Assembly: GCA_021234155.1 (NCBI GenBank)
Contig: JAJEKV010000060.1
Location: 4,860,323-4,924,322 of the forward strand
Reading direction: 5' to 3'
Length of the DNA stretch: 64,000 nucleotides
Source of the DNA: Isoetes taiwanensis
Lineage: Eukaryota; Streptophyta; Lycopodiopsida; Isoetales; Isoetaceae
The notes beneath the pieces were generated by a model. It was given only the letters and a program-made list of their open reading frames with translations. It did not search any database and was not told the origin of the DNA. The position numbers and the translations under genes are program-made. How positions within the stretch are numbered: the stretch's first letter is position 1; every line of letters begins with the position of its first letter. This document shows, one piece after another, positions 10,141 through 20,900 of this stretch.

Positions 10141-11892
10141 ACTAAATAAGCAATTTTTTCCAGAAAATTGCTTTATGCTATAGCTGCAAGGTTTAAGTTG
10201 CTACTGGTCTGGAATACCGTAGTTACAATTGCAGTTGCGTGTAGCTGAAGGTGGTCACTATCACCATCCTTAATTTCAACTTTCTATTTATTAAACTTCA
10301 CCAGGTGTTCTTTTAAACTCCCACTGGTCTGAAGGATCAGAATTGCGATTTGTTCTAGCTCAAGAAGATCGCTCCTACAATCTTCATGGGCACCTTTCTA
10401 GTTATTGACACTAGTTCCAATGGAGGACTTAGGGTCTAGTGTATCGTGGTCGGTCGGCTGGACTGGAAAAGACTAGCTAGAGGTAATGGAAATAGGATCG
10501 ACAGTCCAACAACTCCTAAACACAGACATTGGACCAAATCTAGCCATGAACTATCTAAATCAAGTTCCAAAGCAAGAAGACAGCCACTACAAACAAGCAA
10601 GAAGACAACGAGCACAACTAAGGCCCAAATCACGCTTCTGCCCAAACCCAAAGATTTTTTGGCATAGGCTCATAATAACTTGCTATGTGGGTAAAAGAAG
10701 CACCCAACATATCACACCATGTTGCCTAAAGTATGACGTGGCTTTTGGCATGCATTAAAGTTTTGGACGGGCAATATTGCTTGTCTGAACTTTTGGCATG
10801 CATTACTTTTTTGCCACGTGGATACTTGCATATTAAATTCAAATCCTGGCTAAATTCAAATTTCATTTTTGGTTTGGACGGGCTCTGGTATGATAGGATT
10901 GTGTTGGACAGTGCCTAATGGGTGCCTTTCCAATTTTTTATTTGTTTGGACTTGGATGCAAGTGTGATTTTGTTCTAGGCATAAGAGAAGTCACCTCCAC
11001 AATAATCTTCCAGATGAATCGAGTCGAATGCCTGAGTGCCTGAGAGGAATGCTTGATGATAATGCTTGAGCGCCAGAGCAGATTGAATTGGGCGCCTAAA
11101 AAGAATGTTTGAGCACCTGAAAGATCGCTTGTGAAGCACCTGAGCAGAATTCTTGTGCCAAGCTCAAATCTCGCATATATGGAGTTTGAATTCTGCAAAT
11201 ATCTCAATTGCCCTGAGATATGATGGTGCAAGATTGTTCTGTATGCTGATGGTTGTTTTAATAGTATATTTGAACTTTTTTGAATAAGTCATGATGGTTA
11301 GTATTCAAAACTGGATCATTATTGCAAATTCAAATTACAAGGTACTGCGTACCTTTGCCGGATATTGTCAGGTTTGATTTTCGAACGACGGAATTTGGTC
11401 AAATTCATTCAATTGGTCGTAATTAAGATGACTGGCATAAAACATACGGTAGTATTTTATACGTGCGGCGATATTTTATATCCTCGTTGTATTTATGACG
11501 CGTATATCACCATTATGGTGCATTAATTGTGCCGGCACAAAAACCAAAAAATTTGGTTGCTGACACGTGGGGCCACAACCATTCGATTCAAAAACAGGTT
11601 ATGATTTATAATGTAAAGATCATTGAGAAATAATCTAATATTCCTTATCCTGGCCCTTCAGAATTAATTGCAAGTAATTCTATATAATCAACGATAATTC
11701 CTTCGGTTTGGGATAGATTGCGAGTGTCTGGACATCTCCGCAAGCGCCCACCCCTTCCTTTTACCGTGATCGCTTGCCCGGTCAAGCCCCCGATGGCGCT
11801 AGCAAAAAATGCATGTAATGGTATGTTATCACTTTTTTTTAGCTTCAGCTTAATGGTAACTTAGCTTCTAGTCTTGTTTGTTTGTGCTCTGG
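10141..11892. other. Non-coding, low-complexity spacer
   Basis: Short open frames occur on both strands but none has a recognisable domain. A loose direct repeat of TTTGGCATGCATTA(A/C) lies at 10743 and 10791. GACGACGATCTTCTTGAGCAAAG-like phrases recur near 11045-11150 and again near 13090-13170. Confidence 0.4.
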
Positions 11893-11912
11893 AAGATCAC
11901 GCTGGGGATTTT
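11893..11912. repeat. Target-site duplication of LINE, left copy
   Basis: AAGATCACGCTGGGGATTTT is repeated exactly at 13018-13037, immediately after a poly-A tract. Confidence 0.92.
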
Positions 11913-13017
11913 TCTCACGGGGGTGTTGCGGGCTTGGGATCATGTGTGTGTGCTCTTCCAGCTAGATTATGCCTCAGTTTATCACCACTCTTCTCCTTTC
12001 TTGTGGGTTCCTCTACCCCCTGCGCACTTGCCCTTGGCTGCCACCGTGCATGCTCGGACGCAGGCCCGTTGGAGGCGAGCTGCTGTGCTCACCTTGGAGG
12101 ATTGGTATTGGGGTGGTCAGCTAGCTTCGTGGGAGTTCATTCGAGGCAGTGACCGGGCTATCTGGGAACAAGTGGCGGGGAGTATTCCGCTACACATACC
12201 TATAATCCCTCAGGATGATGTGGTGGTGCAGGTTTGGAAGGTTCATCCGGATGTTGTGCCTTCTTGTTTTGTGCGGTCTTGTTAACGGTGTCTGGCTATT
12301 CATGACACATTGCCCCTTCGTGCAAGTAGTCTCTCGCAGACTTGGGTTCTCGGTGGGCTTCGGTTTGGGCGTGGACATGGAGCTCACTTCCCCACCGAAG
12401 GTTAGGGTGCTTCGTGGCAGGTGGTGCACCGCAGACGTGTGTTTGCCCTTGTGAGTCGGGTTTAGGCAGTGTGAGCCCCTCTCGCCCTTGTTGTGGCCTT
12501 CATCGTGAGACCGTGGAGCATTGTGCGGTTTTATGCCCTCACTTGCGTGGCTGCCCGGGATTGGGTTAGGGCTCTGTTTCAGGTGAGATTGACTAGCCAG
12601 CAGTTGCTGCTTCATGTGTATCCTGGTGCTTGGCCGCTCTTGCGGCAGCAAGCCTTGCATCTGTGCGTGGCTTGGTTAGTGTGGCTGATTTGGAAGTGGC
12701 GGTGATTGTGGATCTTTTCGTGGGATTGACTGCTGCCTCTCGATTCCTCGATTTCGGTACAAGCTATTTCAAAGCTTTCTGGTGTTCCCGGGATTAGTAG
12801 AGCGGAAGTTTGCCATTTGGCGGGACTTCTTGGGTGTTGTAGATGGTGATGGTCAGTTTGTAGAGCAGTAGAGTTGCAGTTTTTCTGTGAGTTTGTTTTG
12901 GAGTGTCGAGGTATCGCTGTCTCTTTGGGGCAGTTCTCCTTCCTCCTCACTTGCTTTATAACATTACCATTCTTTTAATATATTGATGACACAGTTCTTC
13001 AAAAAAAAAAAAAAAAA
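11913..13017 (+). mobile_element. 5'-truncated LINE (L1-type), about 1.1 kb, 3' end only
   Basis: A non-LTR retrotransposon tail. It ends in about 17-19 A residues (13001-13019) and is bounded by a perfect 20-bp duplication, the hallmarks of target-primed reverse transcription. The plus strand encodes the C-terminal region after the reverse transcriptase, in shifting frames: QVWKVHPDVVPS near 12230, RETVEHCAVLCPH near 12505 (a zf-RVT-like Cys/His motif) and VWLIWKWR near 12690. These features recall plant L1-like LINE termini. Several frameshifts and stops mean it encodes nothing usable. It is more GC-rich than its surroundings. Confidence 0.85.
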
Positions 13018-13037
13018 AAGATCACGCTGGGGATTTT
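13018..13037. repeat. Target-site duplication of LINE, right copy
   Basis: Exact repeat of 11893-11912. Its first two A residues cannot be told apart from the poly-A tail. Confidence 0.92.
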
Positions 13038-13299
13038 CTTGAGCAGAGCTTGGTTTTTGAAGTAACCTTCCCAATTCAGAAGGATCGCGATGACGATCTT
13101 CTTGAGCAAAGCCTGTTTTTGCTAAGTACTCTTCCTAGCTCAAGAGGACCATGTTGGCAATTCTTCTAAGCAAGGCCAATCGAGATCTCTAATGCGTAGC
13201 TTCGGTACGCAGAACTAGATATATGTTCTATGTACTGGAGTTACACCTTACATCTGCGACAAATGACCAGAGTATCAACATCAATAGGACTTCAAGAAG

Positions 13300-15360
13300 C
13301 TTAGAGGTTGTTATTATCTTTTAGATTTGCAACCCCTTGGGATGTTGCTATCGGGGTTGCTGCTATTGCTATTGCTACCCCAGTGGCTACTAAGGCTGAC
13401 GCCATTCCTGCTCTGCCACCTATGCCCCTGTTGCTGCTAGTACAGCTCTTGTTCTGCCAGTTGCCCGTGTTGGTCCTGCTACTCCTGCTGCTCTACCTCC
13501 TTCTATTCCTATACCACATATTGTTCCCTACTGCTATCGCGACCACAGTCTACAGTTGGCATCCACAAAAAGAAATTGTGCTCACATATAGTTTCTCGAA
13601 AGTATAGAGGATTCCCTTGGCAAAAGGAAGATAATCTTAACTCCATAGCTGTGGATATGGTTTTCAGATTCCTTATGGAGACCTAGAAACATGCAGGGCA
13701 TATGCGACTGGTTCTACCGGGTTATCAGCACTACTCATCGTTCAATGAGTGCACATGCAAGCAGGGGCATTTGCCTGCTACTAGAACAACCCATGGCATA
13801 ATAACTCTCCTTGCAGAAGACAGACACAATCGTTACCTGTGGGTATGAGTGTAGAATTGCAGTGGCAATCTCTTCTTTGTGGCAGTATACTAATTCCCAC
13901 ATGCAGATAGTAGCTTCTATCGCTCCCACACGCCGATCTATATGATGACATACAACAACACAAATAGTTGGGCAAGGCCGTGCTGCTTGGAGACTTTAAT
14001 ACACTAACAAGGATAGAACAACTAACAAAATTTGACCCTTGGCAGATGACGTGTTATAGTCCTATAGAGATGGCTTGGCCATGGGCATCGGATGCAGAAC
14101 CCACCCGATCACGAGCTATGGCAGCTGCTTCTGTTGTGTAGCACTTTGTCTTGGTCATTTGCAATGGTCTAGCGCAGTGGCCACCCTCTAACAGCTAAAC
14201 TTGTAAGCAGAAGAACCAGGGAATGGCTCCAGTATCGTGAATTACGTGTTGTCGGCTGAGCCGGATCTGCACCTGGTCATCCAACTTTGTGTTGGCACAA
14301 ATAGTAGAGATGAAGAAGTTGATTTCGACCACCAACCACTTTTCTTACAAGCGGATTGGCATACTGTTTGGATCCTCCCAGTGCTTCAACACCCCATATA
14401 CCTCAGTTGCGCTTGGAGTATGGTCAGGTAGAGTCTTATGCCCAGATGGTCACAGTCGACCTAGCAAAAATACTGTAGCTACAGCAACAGAACACACAGT
14501 TGGTCAATGTGCTTGACTATTGCCGATAGATACTTTGGGAGAAGCCGCCTATGGAGGCCCTCGGGAGCTACAATTTTTTTTTGTAACCAGTGGTTTGATG
14601 ATGAATGTAAGGAGCTTAAGTTGGCTTTAACTGGTCACTAACCCCACTTTCTCAAGGGAAAGAAAATTGGGTATATTGTAGAACATCAGAGAGAAATGTT
14701 CTATCTTTTGAATTGTCCCCAAGATATCCTGGCGAAGAGTACTAAAGACTGTAGCCTGCAGGATACAATACTTGCAGTAGCCCTACAATCCTCTTGGGAT
14801 TCGAGCAATAATACCTCCATAAATGGGCCTAGGACTAGTAACGGATGATACTGCAAAACATCTTGATATGGTTGTAGGTAGGTAGGTAGGTAGGTAGATA
14901 GATAGATTTGACGTCACGCCACTAGGCAACATCCAACTGGACATGTGTCCACACACCACACTATATTGCTTGGTTGGGCCCTGCCCCCAACTTCTGGGCG
15001 GTCTCGAACTCGAGACCACATTGCTAAGGAACTAGTGTATAAAGCAACTCAGATGTCCATAAAAAAAGAACTCCAAGGGAATGTCGTCCCTGCATATATT
15101 TGTTTGGCCATGGAGACTATAGCTTTGTATAGATTCTGCATGCCTTCGAATTATTGCTGCCTAAGGAGAGGAATTTATGGGAGGAACTTTAGATAATACA
15201 ATGTATAACACCTCATTTTTCATAGGAAGAGATGTCTTCTTCAATTCAATTCAATCCTTGAAGAAAGAACGTAAGTGCAATGAGAGGAAATGTTTCAACT
15301 ACTTTAGGGAGCAAATGAAATTACATGTCACATTGAGAGAAGCTAAAGCAAAACTCTGAT
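13300..15360 (+). mobile_element. Degraded LINE, endonuclease region
   Basis: Scattered plus-strand peptides resemble a LINE ORF2 N-terminus: SAHASRGICLLLEQ near 13745, then AVLLGDFNTLTRIEQ near 13978, which carries the GDFN motif of AP-endonucleases. WFDDECKELKLALTG, near 14590, is typical of the linker before the reverse transcriptase. Many stops and frameshifts separate them, and no boundaries or target duplication were seen. It is older than the LINE at 11913. Confidence 0.45.
14874..15060 (-). repeat. SINE-like fragment ending in a tetranucleotide repeat
   Basis: Read on the minus strand, GGTCTCGAGTTCGAGACC (about 15000-15017) resembles a tRNA B box. About 110 bases later the element ends in (CTAT/CTAC)n at 14874-14907. 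A B box followed by a short body and a simple-repeat tail fits a tRNA-derived SINE. No convincing A box was seen. Confidence 0.35.
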
Positions 15361-15705
15361 GCTCTAAGCAAGCGGATTTAAAGAAAAGCTTTCGAATACC
15401 TGTCTCTTAAGAGATTGGGGCAAGAGGAACAGAGAGAGTAGGCGGCTCAGGTAACATAGGCTGATGAGAAGGAAGAGATGATGAAGGGGAAGGAAAAATA
15501 ACATGGCTAGAGTATGATCATGGATTAGAGCAAGTGGGGTTTACTTTTGGGTGCCATACAATGTATGTGCTTAGGGGGTTTTTGACCACAATTTGAGGTA
15601 AAATTATGTGGAAGGGATGAAATTTGCTTTTCGAAAGTTGTTGCGTGGAGGTGTTTTTTACTACCTTCTGCATGCACATGGCATATCCCTGCATATGGAA
15701 TAGGT

Positions 15706-15804
15706 AATTTCTGCCGACGGAAAGTTTCATGGCGTAAGCCCTGGCGAGCGGCGGCAGCCACGACCCTGGGCATGCGTCGCGAAACTTTCTGCCGGCAGAA
15801 ATTT
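15706..15804. repeat. Inverted repeat, 23-bp arms
   Basis: AATTTCTGCCGACGGAAAGTTTC (15706-15728) pairs with 15781-15804 with few mismatches. The roughly 50-base loop is GC-rich. It may be part of a MITE with the hairpin at 15902. Confidence 0.7.
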
Positions 15805-15899
15805 CGTAACGAAAAAATCGCAGGCCAAAAGTACTTTCCGGCATGTTTCCGGTATCAAAAATCAGCTCGATATCAACAGAAATTACACTTTTTAATAAC

Positions 15900-15941
15900 G
15901 AGACGAAAACGCCGAAATAGGAGGTCGGCGTTTTTTTCGTG
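15900..15941. repeat. Short hairpin with U-rich 3' side
   Basis: GAAAACGCCGA and TCGGCGTTTTTTTC form a stem around a 10-base loop. It resembles a terminator in shape, but in this nuclear context it is more likely a repeat component. Confidence 0.5.
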
Positions 15942-16514
15942 CATAGAAACGCTGGGAAATGATGCCTAAATAATGCTGGGTGACTAGAGAGTACAGCCAC
16001 AAGCAGTGAGTTGAGAAGCGTTCACAACATGGTCACTAGGCAAGCTAGTACGTGCAGGATTTCAAAATGCCTTGGGAGTAACAGGACAAGGGATAGGCAA
16101 TAATTCAGCGGGATAAATCTCTTACATTTGACAAATGAAGCTTGAAGAGAGAATATAGTTGACTACTCGGAATGACCATGTGGTTGAGGAGTTTCTTATT
16201 TGTCGAGAGAGCCATACAAATCTTTGCACCGTCAGAGGTGGAGTGTACAATGTGGATGCCCAAGGCCTTTGCAATAAATTTGAGTTTGTCTTTCGCTGCG
16301 TGGCGACTTTCTTTCACGACATGTCAAACAGATGCTGCTTTTGCCTTGCGATGTTTATGTGATGCGCTTTTGCGCTGTTTCAGTGATCTACTAGAGATTG
16401 TGAAGGTTTACTTGCATTCCAGCCTCTTTGCTCACATTCTGCTCTTCAAACTTACCTCACATTCCAGAGTTCTGAAGCTACACAGAATGTAAGTAACTGG
16501 TCTTCTCCATGCGT

Positions 16515-16624
16515 ACAGGAACGACAATCTACATGCCATTTCTGGCATATCAACAGGGCTCCGTGCTTCGCTCGACGCCCTGTTTCCATGCCAGGAATGG
16601 CACGTAGATAGTCGTTCCTCCTGT
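16515..16624. repeat. Foldback (hairpin) element, copy 2, inverted
   Basis: Reverse-complement relative of the element at 684-790, with the same CAGGAA...CTACNTGCCAT arms and the same CAGGGC/GCCCTG inner stem. The arms carry several mismatches. GGAATGTGAGGTAA-like sequence beside both copies suggests that the repeat extends past the hairpin. Confidence 0.7.
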
Positions 16625-16679
16625 ATACGTGAAGTTTGGGTAGACAATTCTGCCCTCAGAGCCATTCAGACGATGGCAC

Positions 16680-17039
16680 GTGGACAATCTTCTAAACCTG
16701 AATGCATCTAGTTCCTTGCTTCATTTTTTTTACTTGATGTTCTGCAGTTCCAACAATTTTACCTTCCAATCTTCACCTTTTACTCAGCATTCCAACTTTT
16801 TCTTACCTGCAAAGTCACAGAATCAGATGTGCCTCCGCGCTAATGCGCATCGGTACATCTTCCACAACAGAGTTGCAACAAGGAAGTTCTTGTATACCTC
16901 AATGCTCTTTCAAGAAGTAAAGAAGAGAGAGGCTAATGCAGATTATATACTACAATTTGCAGTGGATTATTACGAGATTAATCGCCCGAAAACTACTCAA
17001 GATGAGCTCACCTGCGGCATTGTTATCATGATTCAATAG
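16680..17039 (+). CDS. Hypothetical ORF, 119 codons, doubtful
   Basis: An open frame with a Ser/Phe-rich N-terminus and a charged C-terminal part (FQEVKKREANADYILQFA). No domain recognised. It follows the foldback element and ends at a stop without an obvious exon context. It could be chance. Confidence 0.2.
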   Translation: MDNLLNLNASSSLLHFFYLMFCSSNNFTFQSSPFTQHSNFFLPAKSQNQMCLRANAHRYIFHNRVATRKFLYTSMLFQEVKKREANADYILQFAVDYYEINRPKTTQDELTCGIVIMIQ

Positions 17040-17922
17040 GCTGAACAATAACGTGCATGCCTTAGTTCTGTATTTTCAGCATCAAATTCTTCATGTGGCA
17101 TCAGTAAGGTTGCCTTTGTCTAGTATCTAGTATATAGTGATCTACGGATTGAAGATTTTATGAGTTATTGGCATGCAGGATTTCTAGTCTCTTCCTTCTT
17201 TAAAATGTATCCTCTAAAGGAATAGAACAGTAATACCTCTTTCTATTCTTCCATTATATGGGCATCGCAAGAAGACAGGAACTGCATCAATCTTTCTTAA
17301 TGTTGCTGGATGAATTAGTATTGTGTTATAAGCGCAAAAAGTATCAGAGCTCCTTCCATAACTTACATCAATCCTCATTACTTTCTGAGCGCTAATAATT
17401 CCAACCAAATCCATAACCAATCCATGCAATAGACCCCTCTTCCACTAGCCTATCACCAAGCCTAGCTTTCATTGTAATTGTAACCACTATCTTGCAATGA
17501 TCTAATATTCCTATCTAACATGCTGCAACTTTTGGTGTGTTTCTTTTGCATGTTTCCTTATTACTTTCATGGGGCAACTCAAGGTGTATAGAGATATGGG
17601 TCTCAGTTTTGTCACAAATGGAGAACTCATTTATATTTTTAGGGAGAATTCATGCTGGGTTATGGCTAATGAGAAGGCACAAAAACTATAAATCTGAAAA
17701 AGTGGTAAGTATATGAACTAATTGCAATAAAGTTGACTGCAAAGGAGTAATTACAAAATATACTTCCCCACTTAAGAGCAACAAAAAAGGTATGAATATA
17801 TTATAGAAGAGCATATAGAAGTAATATTGATCAGCACCAAAAATCGTATCTCCTGGTATTCCTTGGGCGATTGAATATTTACAAAATCCTAAGAGCAAAC
17901 AAAACTTCAAGGCATCCAGATG

Positions 17923-20900
17923 TCACTGCCAATTGGAGGGGAAAGGATGAAATGGCAGATGCTTAAATAAAAGCTGCTGCAGTGCAGTTTTGGCACATCG
18001 TCTTAAAATAGCAGAACTAGATGGGATCTCCAAAATGTTGTGAATGACTGCTTTTGCTTCTTGAAGGTCCTTCCTTGATGTTGGATGCTCCCCCATGTTA
18101 GTAACGACCTGCATCTTGCCATTATAAGTCATAACTTTTAGGGTTTCAATATGCAACTTGCATCCTTGCTTCTCCTATAGGTCATATATGCTTATTTTTA
18201 ACAGTCACAAAATTGCAGGCATTCCCAATATTTAATCCATTCTGGAGGACTGAATGGCCTCAAACCTTTTGGAGCTTAGCCAAAACCTTCTACACACTGC
18301 TATGCATTATTTTAGCTTTGCAGATATGCCATGCTACAATGGAACCCGAAAGAGTCACAATTAAAGTGATTACTTCATCAATGATCCATCATAAAATAAA
18401 CAGAACTGTTCTGAGAACAGGCTACAAACCTGAAGAATGTTCAAACACAAAATCTCATCACGTGGTATAATAAGCTCTTGAACAGGAAGAACACCACCTT
18501 CAGAAATCAACTGTTTCTTTGAATCCACATGAATAGTGACACTGGTATAACACAAGTTCCAACAATTCACTACAGCATATAGAAATAACACACTCCCCTA
18601 TATCAAAGAAAACATGCACAGATGCGTTTTTTCCCAAAAAGAAGATGCAAGAAAAGAACTTTATGTATAATCATAACTTGTGCAACTTCAAAGTGCATAC
18701 TGAAACTGGTTATAACATATCTAGACCATTTGGATCTTCAAGGACACTCTCCTCAACTCGGACCATTCTCCTAGTTATGGATGTCAATTACTACTTTAAC
18801 CCATGTTGCAAACTATTCCTCACCTCATCAATGCAGCAGCTGCTGCAGCTTGTACAAGTGGTTCAAGATCCTGCAATAATTGTAGAAGATCTGCTACAAC
18901 TTGCTGTTCTACTGAAATGGCTCGCCCTTCAATTGTTAATCTGTCATCATAGGAAAAACAACACTATATAAACCCTCCATTGGGTCAAGCAGCATAAAAG
19001 TTGTGAATCATGCCGAAATCTAATAGCAGCCATAAATATAAAGGGTCCATCTTATTTCAGTAAGAATCTGATTATTGGTGAAGTGCACGTACGCAAGCAG
19101 ACATAATAATTGAGCTGCTGATTCTTTCACCTCAGCGTCAATGTGGGAGATCAGACGGACACAAGTCTTGATAGCATCTGCTTTTAAAAGCTGACCAATG
19201 GCTTCCTGATCTAAACCTCCACGCAAGGACTTAAATAATACCTTCAGGCCAAATTTGAAGCAATCCTCCTCTGTATCATTATTGATTCGATCTAAAATAA
19301 ATTGCAATGTTGTGCCACCAGTTGCTAACTCAGTCCTGACTGCAAAAACAAAACGAAGAATAATGCATTAACCACTACCATCGATCTAAACTAAATTGCA
19401 ATCTGTGCCACCAGTCGCTAGCTCAGTCTGACTGCAACATAAGAGTAGGAAGAAAAATACTACATCAATCAACTAGCATTAACCCAATGGGAATGACGGT
19501 GTATAACTCCAACGCAGACATATAACCTATTGTCGATCTAACTTCAACGCAGTTGGAAATCAGGAAGAAGGAATGGGCCAGAATCAAGGAGGCAAGGGCA
19601 TCAGGCTTTGTTGCTTATCTGGACCGAGGAGGGAAAGCAATTATCACAAACAGGAAGCGGCAATAGGAAAACAGGGTCTTGAGAATAAGCCTATGGAATG
19701 CACATGGCTTAAACCAAGCAAAGGTGAATGTTACATCTGATATATGGCAGGAGCAAGACTTGGTATTTTTCACGGAGACAGGGGCACATCAATTTCGCCA
19801 GATACTTCCAGACATATCAGGATTTGAGTTGGTTGGGCAGGTTTGGAATGAAAAAATGCCAGGGGCAGGGCGTGGTTTTGGTGGGATCGCTATCTTCAGC
19901 AAATCTCAATTCGCACAGGAATGCCAAGTTGTGCAGCAAGATGACAACAACCAGTATATTTGGTTACAGGTCAAAACTAAAGGGAGGGATCTATACTTTG
20001 CAATTTGTTATTTTGCACCAAACAACGCCAAGCTATATGACAAACAGAATTTATGCAGGGAGGACCCATTCATCAGATATCATAAAATATCAATTAAAGG
20101 GAGAAGTATTTGTACTGGGAGATTTTAATGCTCGTACTGGCCAAAAGCAATGCAAAACATATGAAGATATATTTAATATGCATTTATATGAAGTAGAAGA
20201 TGCGTTTTCCAGCAGAACATCCAAAGATATAAATACAAATAGCATGGGAGAGTCTCTGTTGGAACTGGGTACTGTATGCCAATTGAAGATCATCAACGGG
20301 ATAAGTCTATTTCCAAATCAGGGAATTTCACATGTGTCAATCATGCAGGTGCAATCATACATGTGCCAAGATGTTGATTACATCTTGGCACAAAATGTAG
20401 ACTATATCCATGACTGCTTTGTAGGAGAGAAAATTGTAGAATCTGATCATACTCCTCTGCACATGGTGTTTAAGATTGGCAACGATCACATCACATGTCC
20501 AGGCTGAAAATCAACTACAAATTGAGTGCCTCATATAAGAAGAAAATTGAAGGGTCGTTAGCATATATCACGTGGTCAGGTCTGATAGTCGAAGGAAGGA
20601 AGGGAGGGAGGGAGGGAGGGAGGGAGGGAGGAAGGAAAGAAAGATTTATTAACGTCTACGTAAGACCCGAAGGGTCTATGAGACCATAACATAAACAGAA
20701 TTCAAGACCTTCAGGAGGAAAACCCTCCTGTTATCTAAAGTATGGAAACAAAAATATTAAGTTTAACAATTGAAAATCAAAAAATCTGCTCAGATAGGAT
20801 TTGATGGAGACAGTCCATTCGTTCCTGTGGCTGCTGCAAAATACTTCATAATGCCCCTTCTTGGCCTGCTTTGCTGCTTGCTGCTTGGCCTCTTCTGGAA

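Noticed and set aside
12190-12660. 156-codon minus-strand open frame
   Set aside because: Antisense shadow of the LINE 3' region. The plus strand carries the recognisable Cys/His and WLIWKWR readings.
13308-13607. Open frame with a Leu-rich stretch resembling membrane helices
   Set aside because: Other frames of the same stretch read Ala/Pro-rich sequence leading into LINE endonuclease motifs. The Leu run is an out-of-frame artefact of CTGCT repeats.
15518-16000. 160-codon minus-strand open frame
   Set aside because: It spans two hairpins and part of a likely MITE. No domain was recognised, and the inverted repeats explain the composition.
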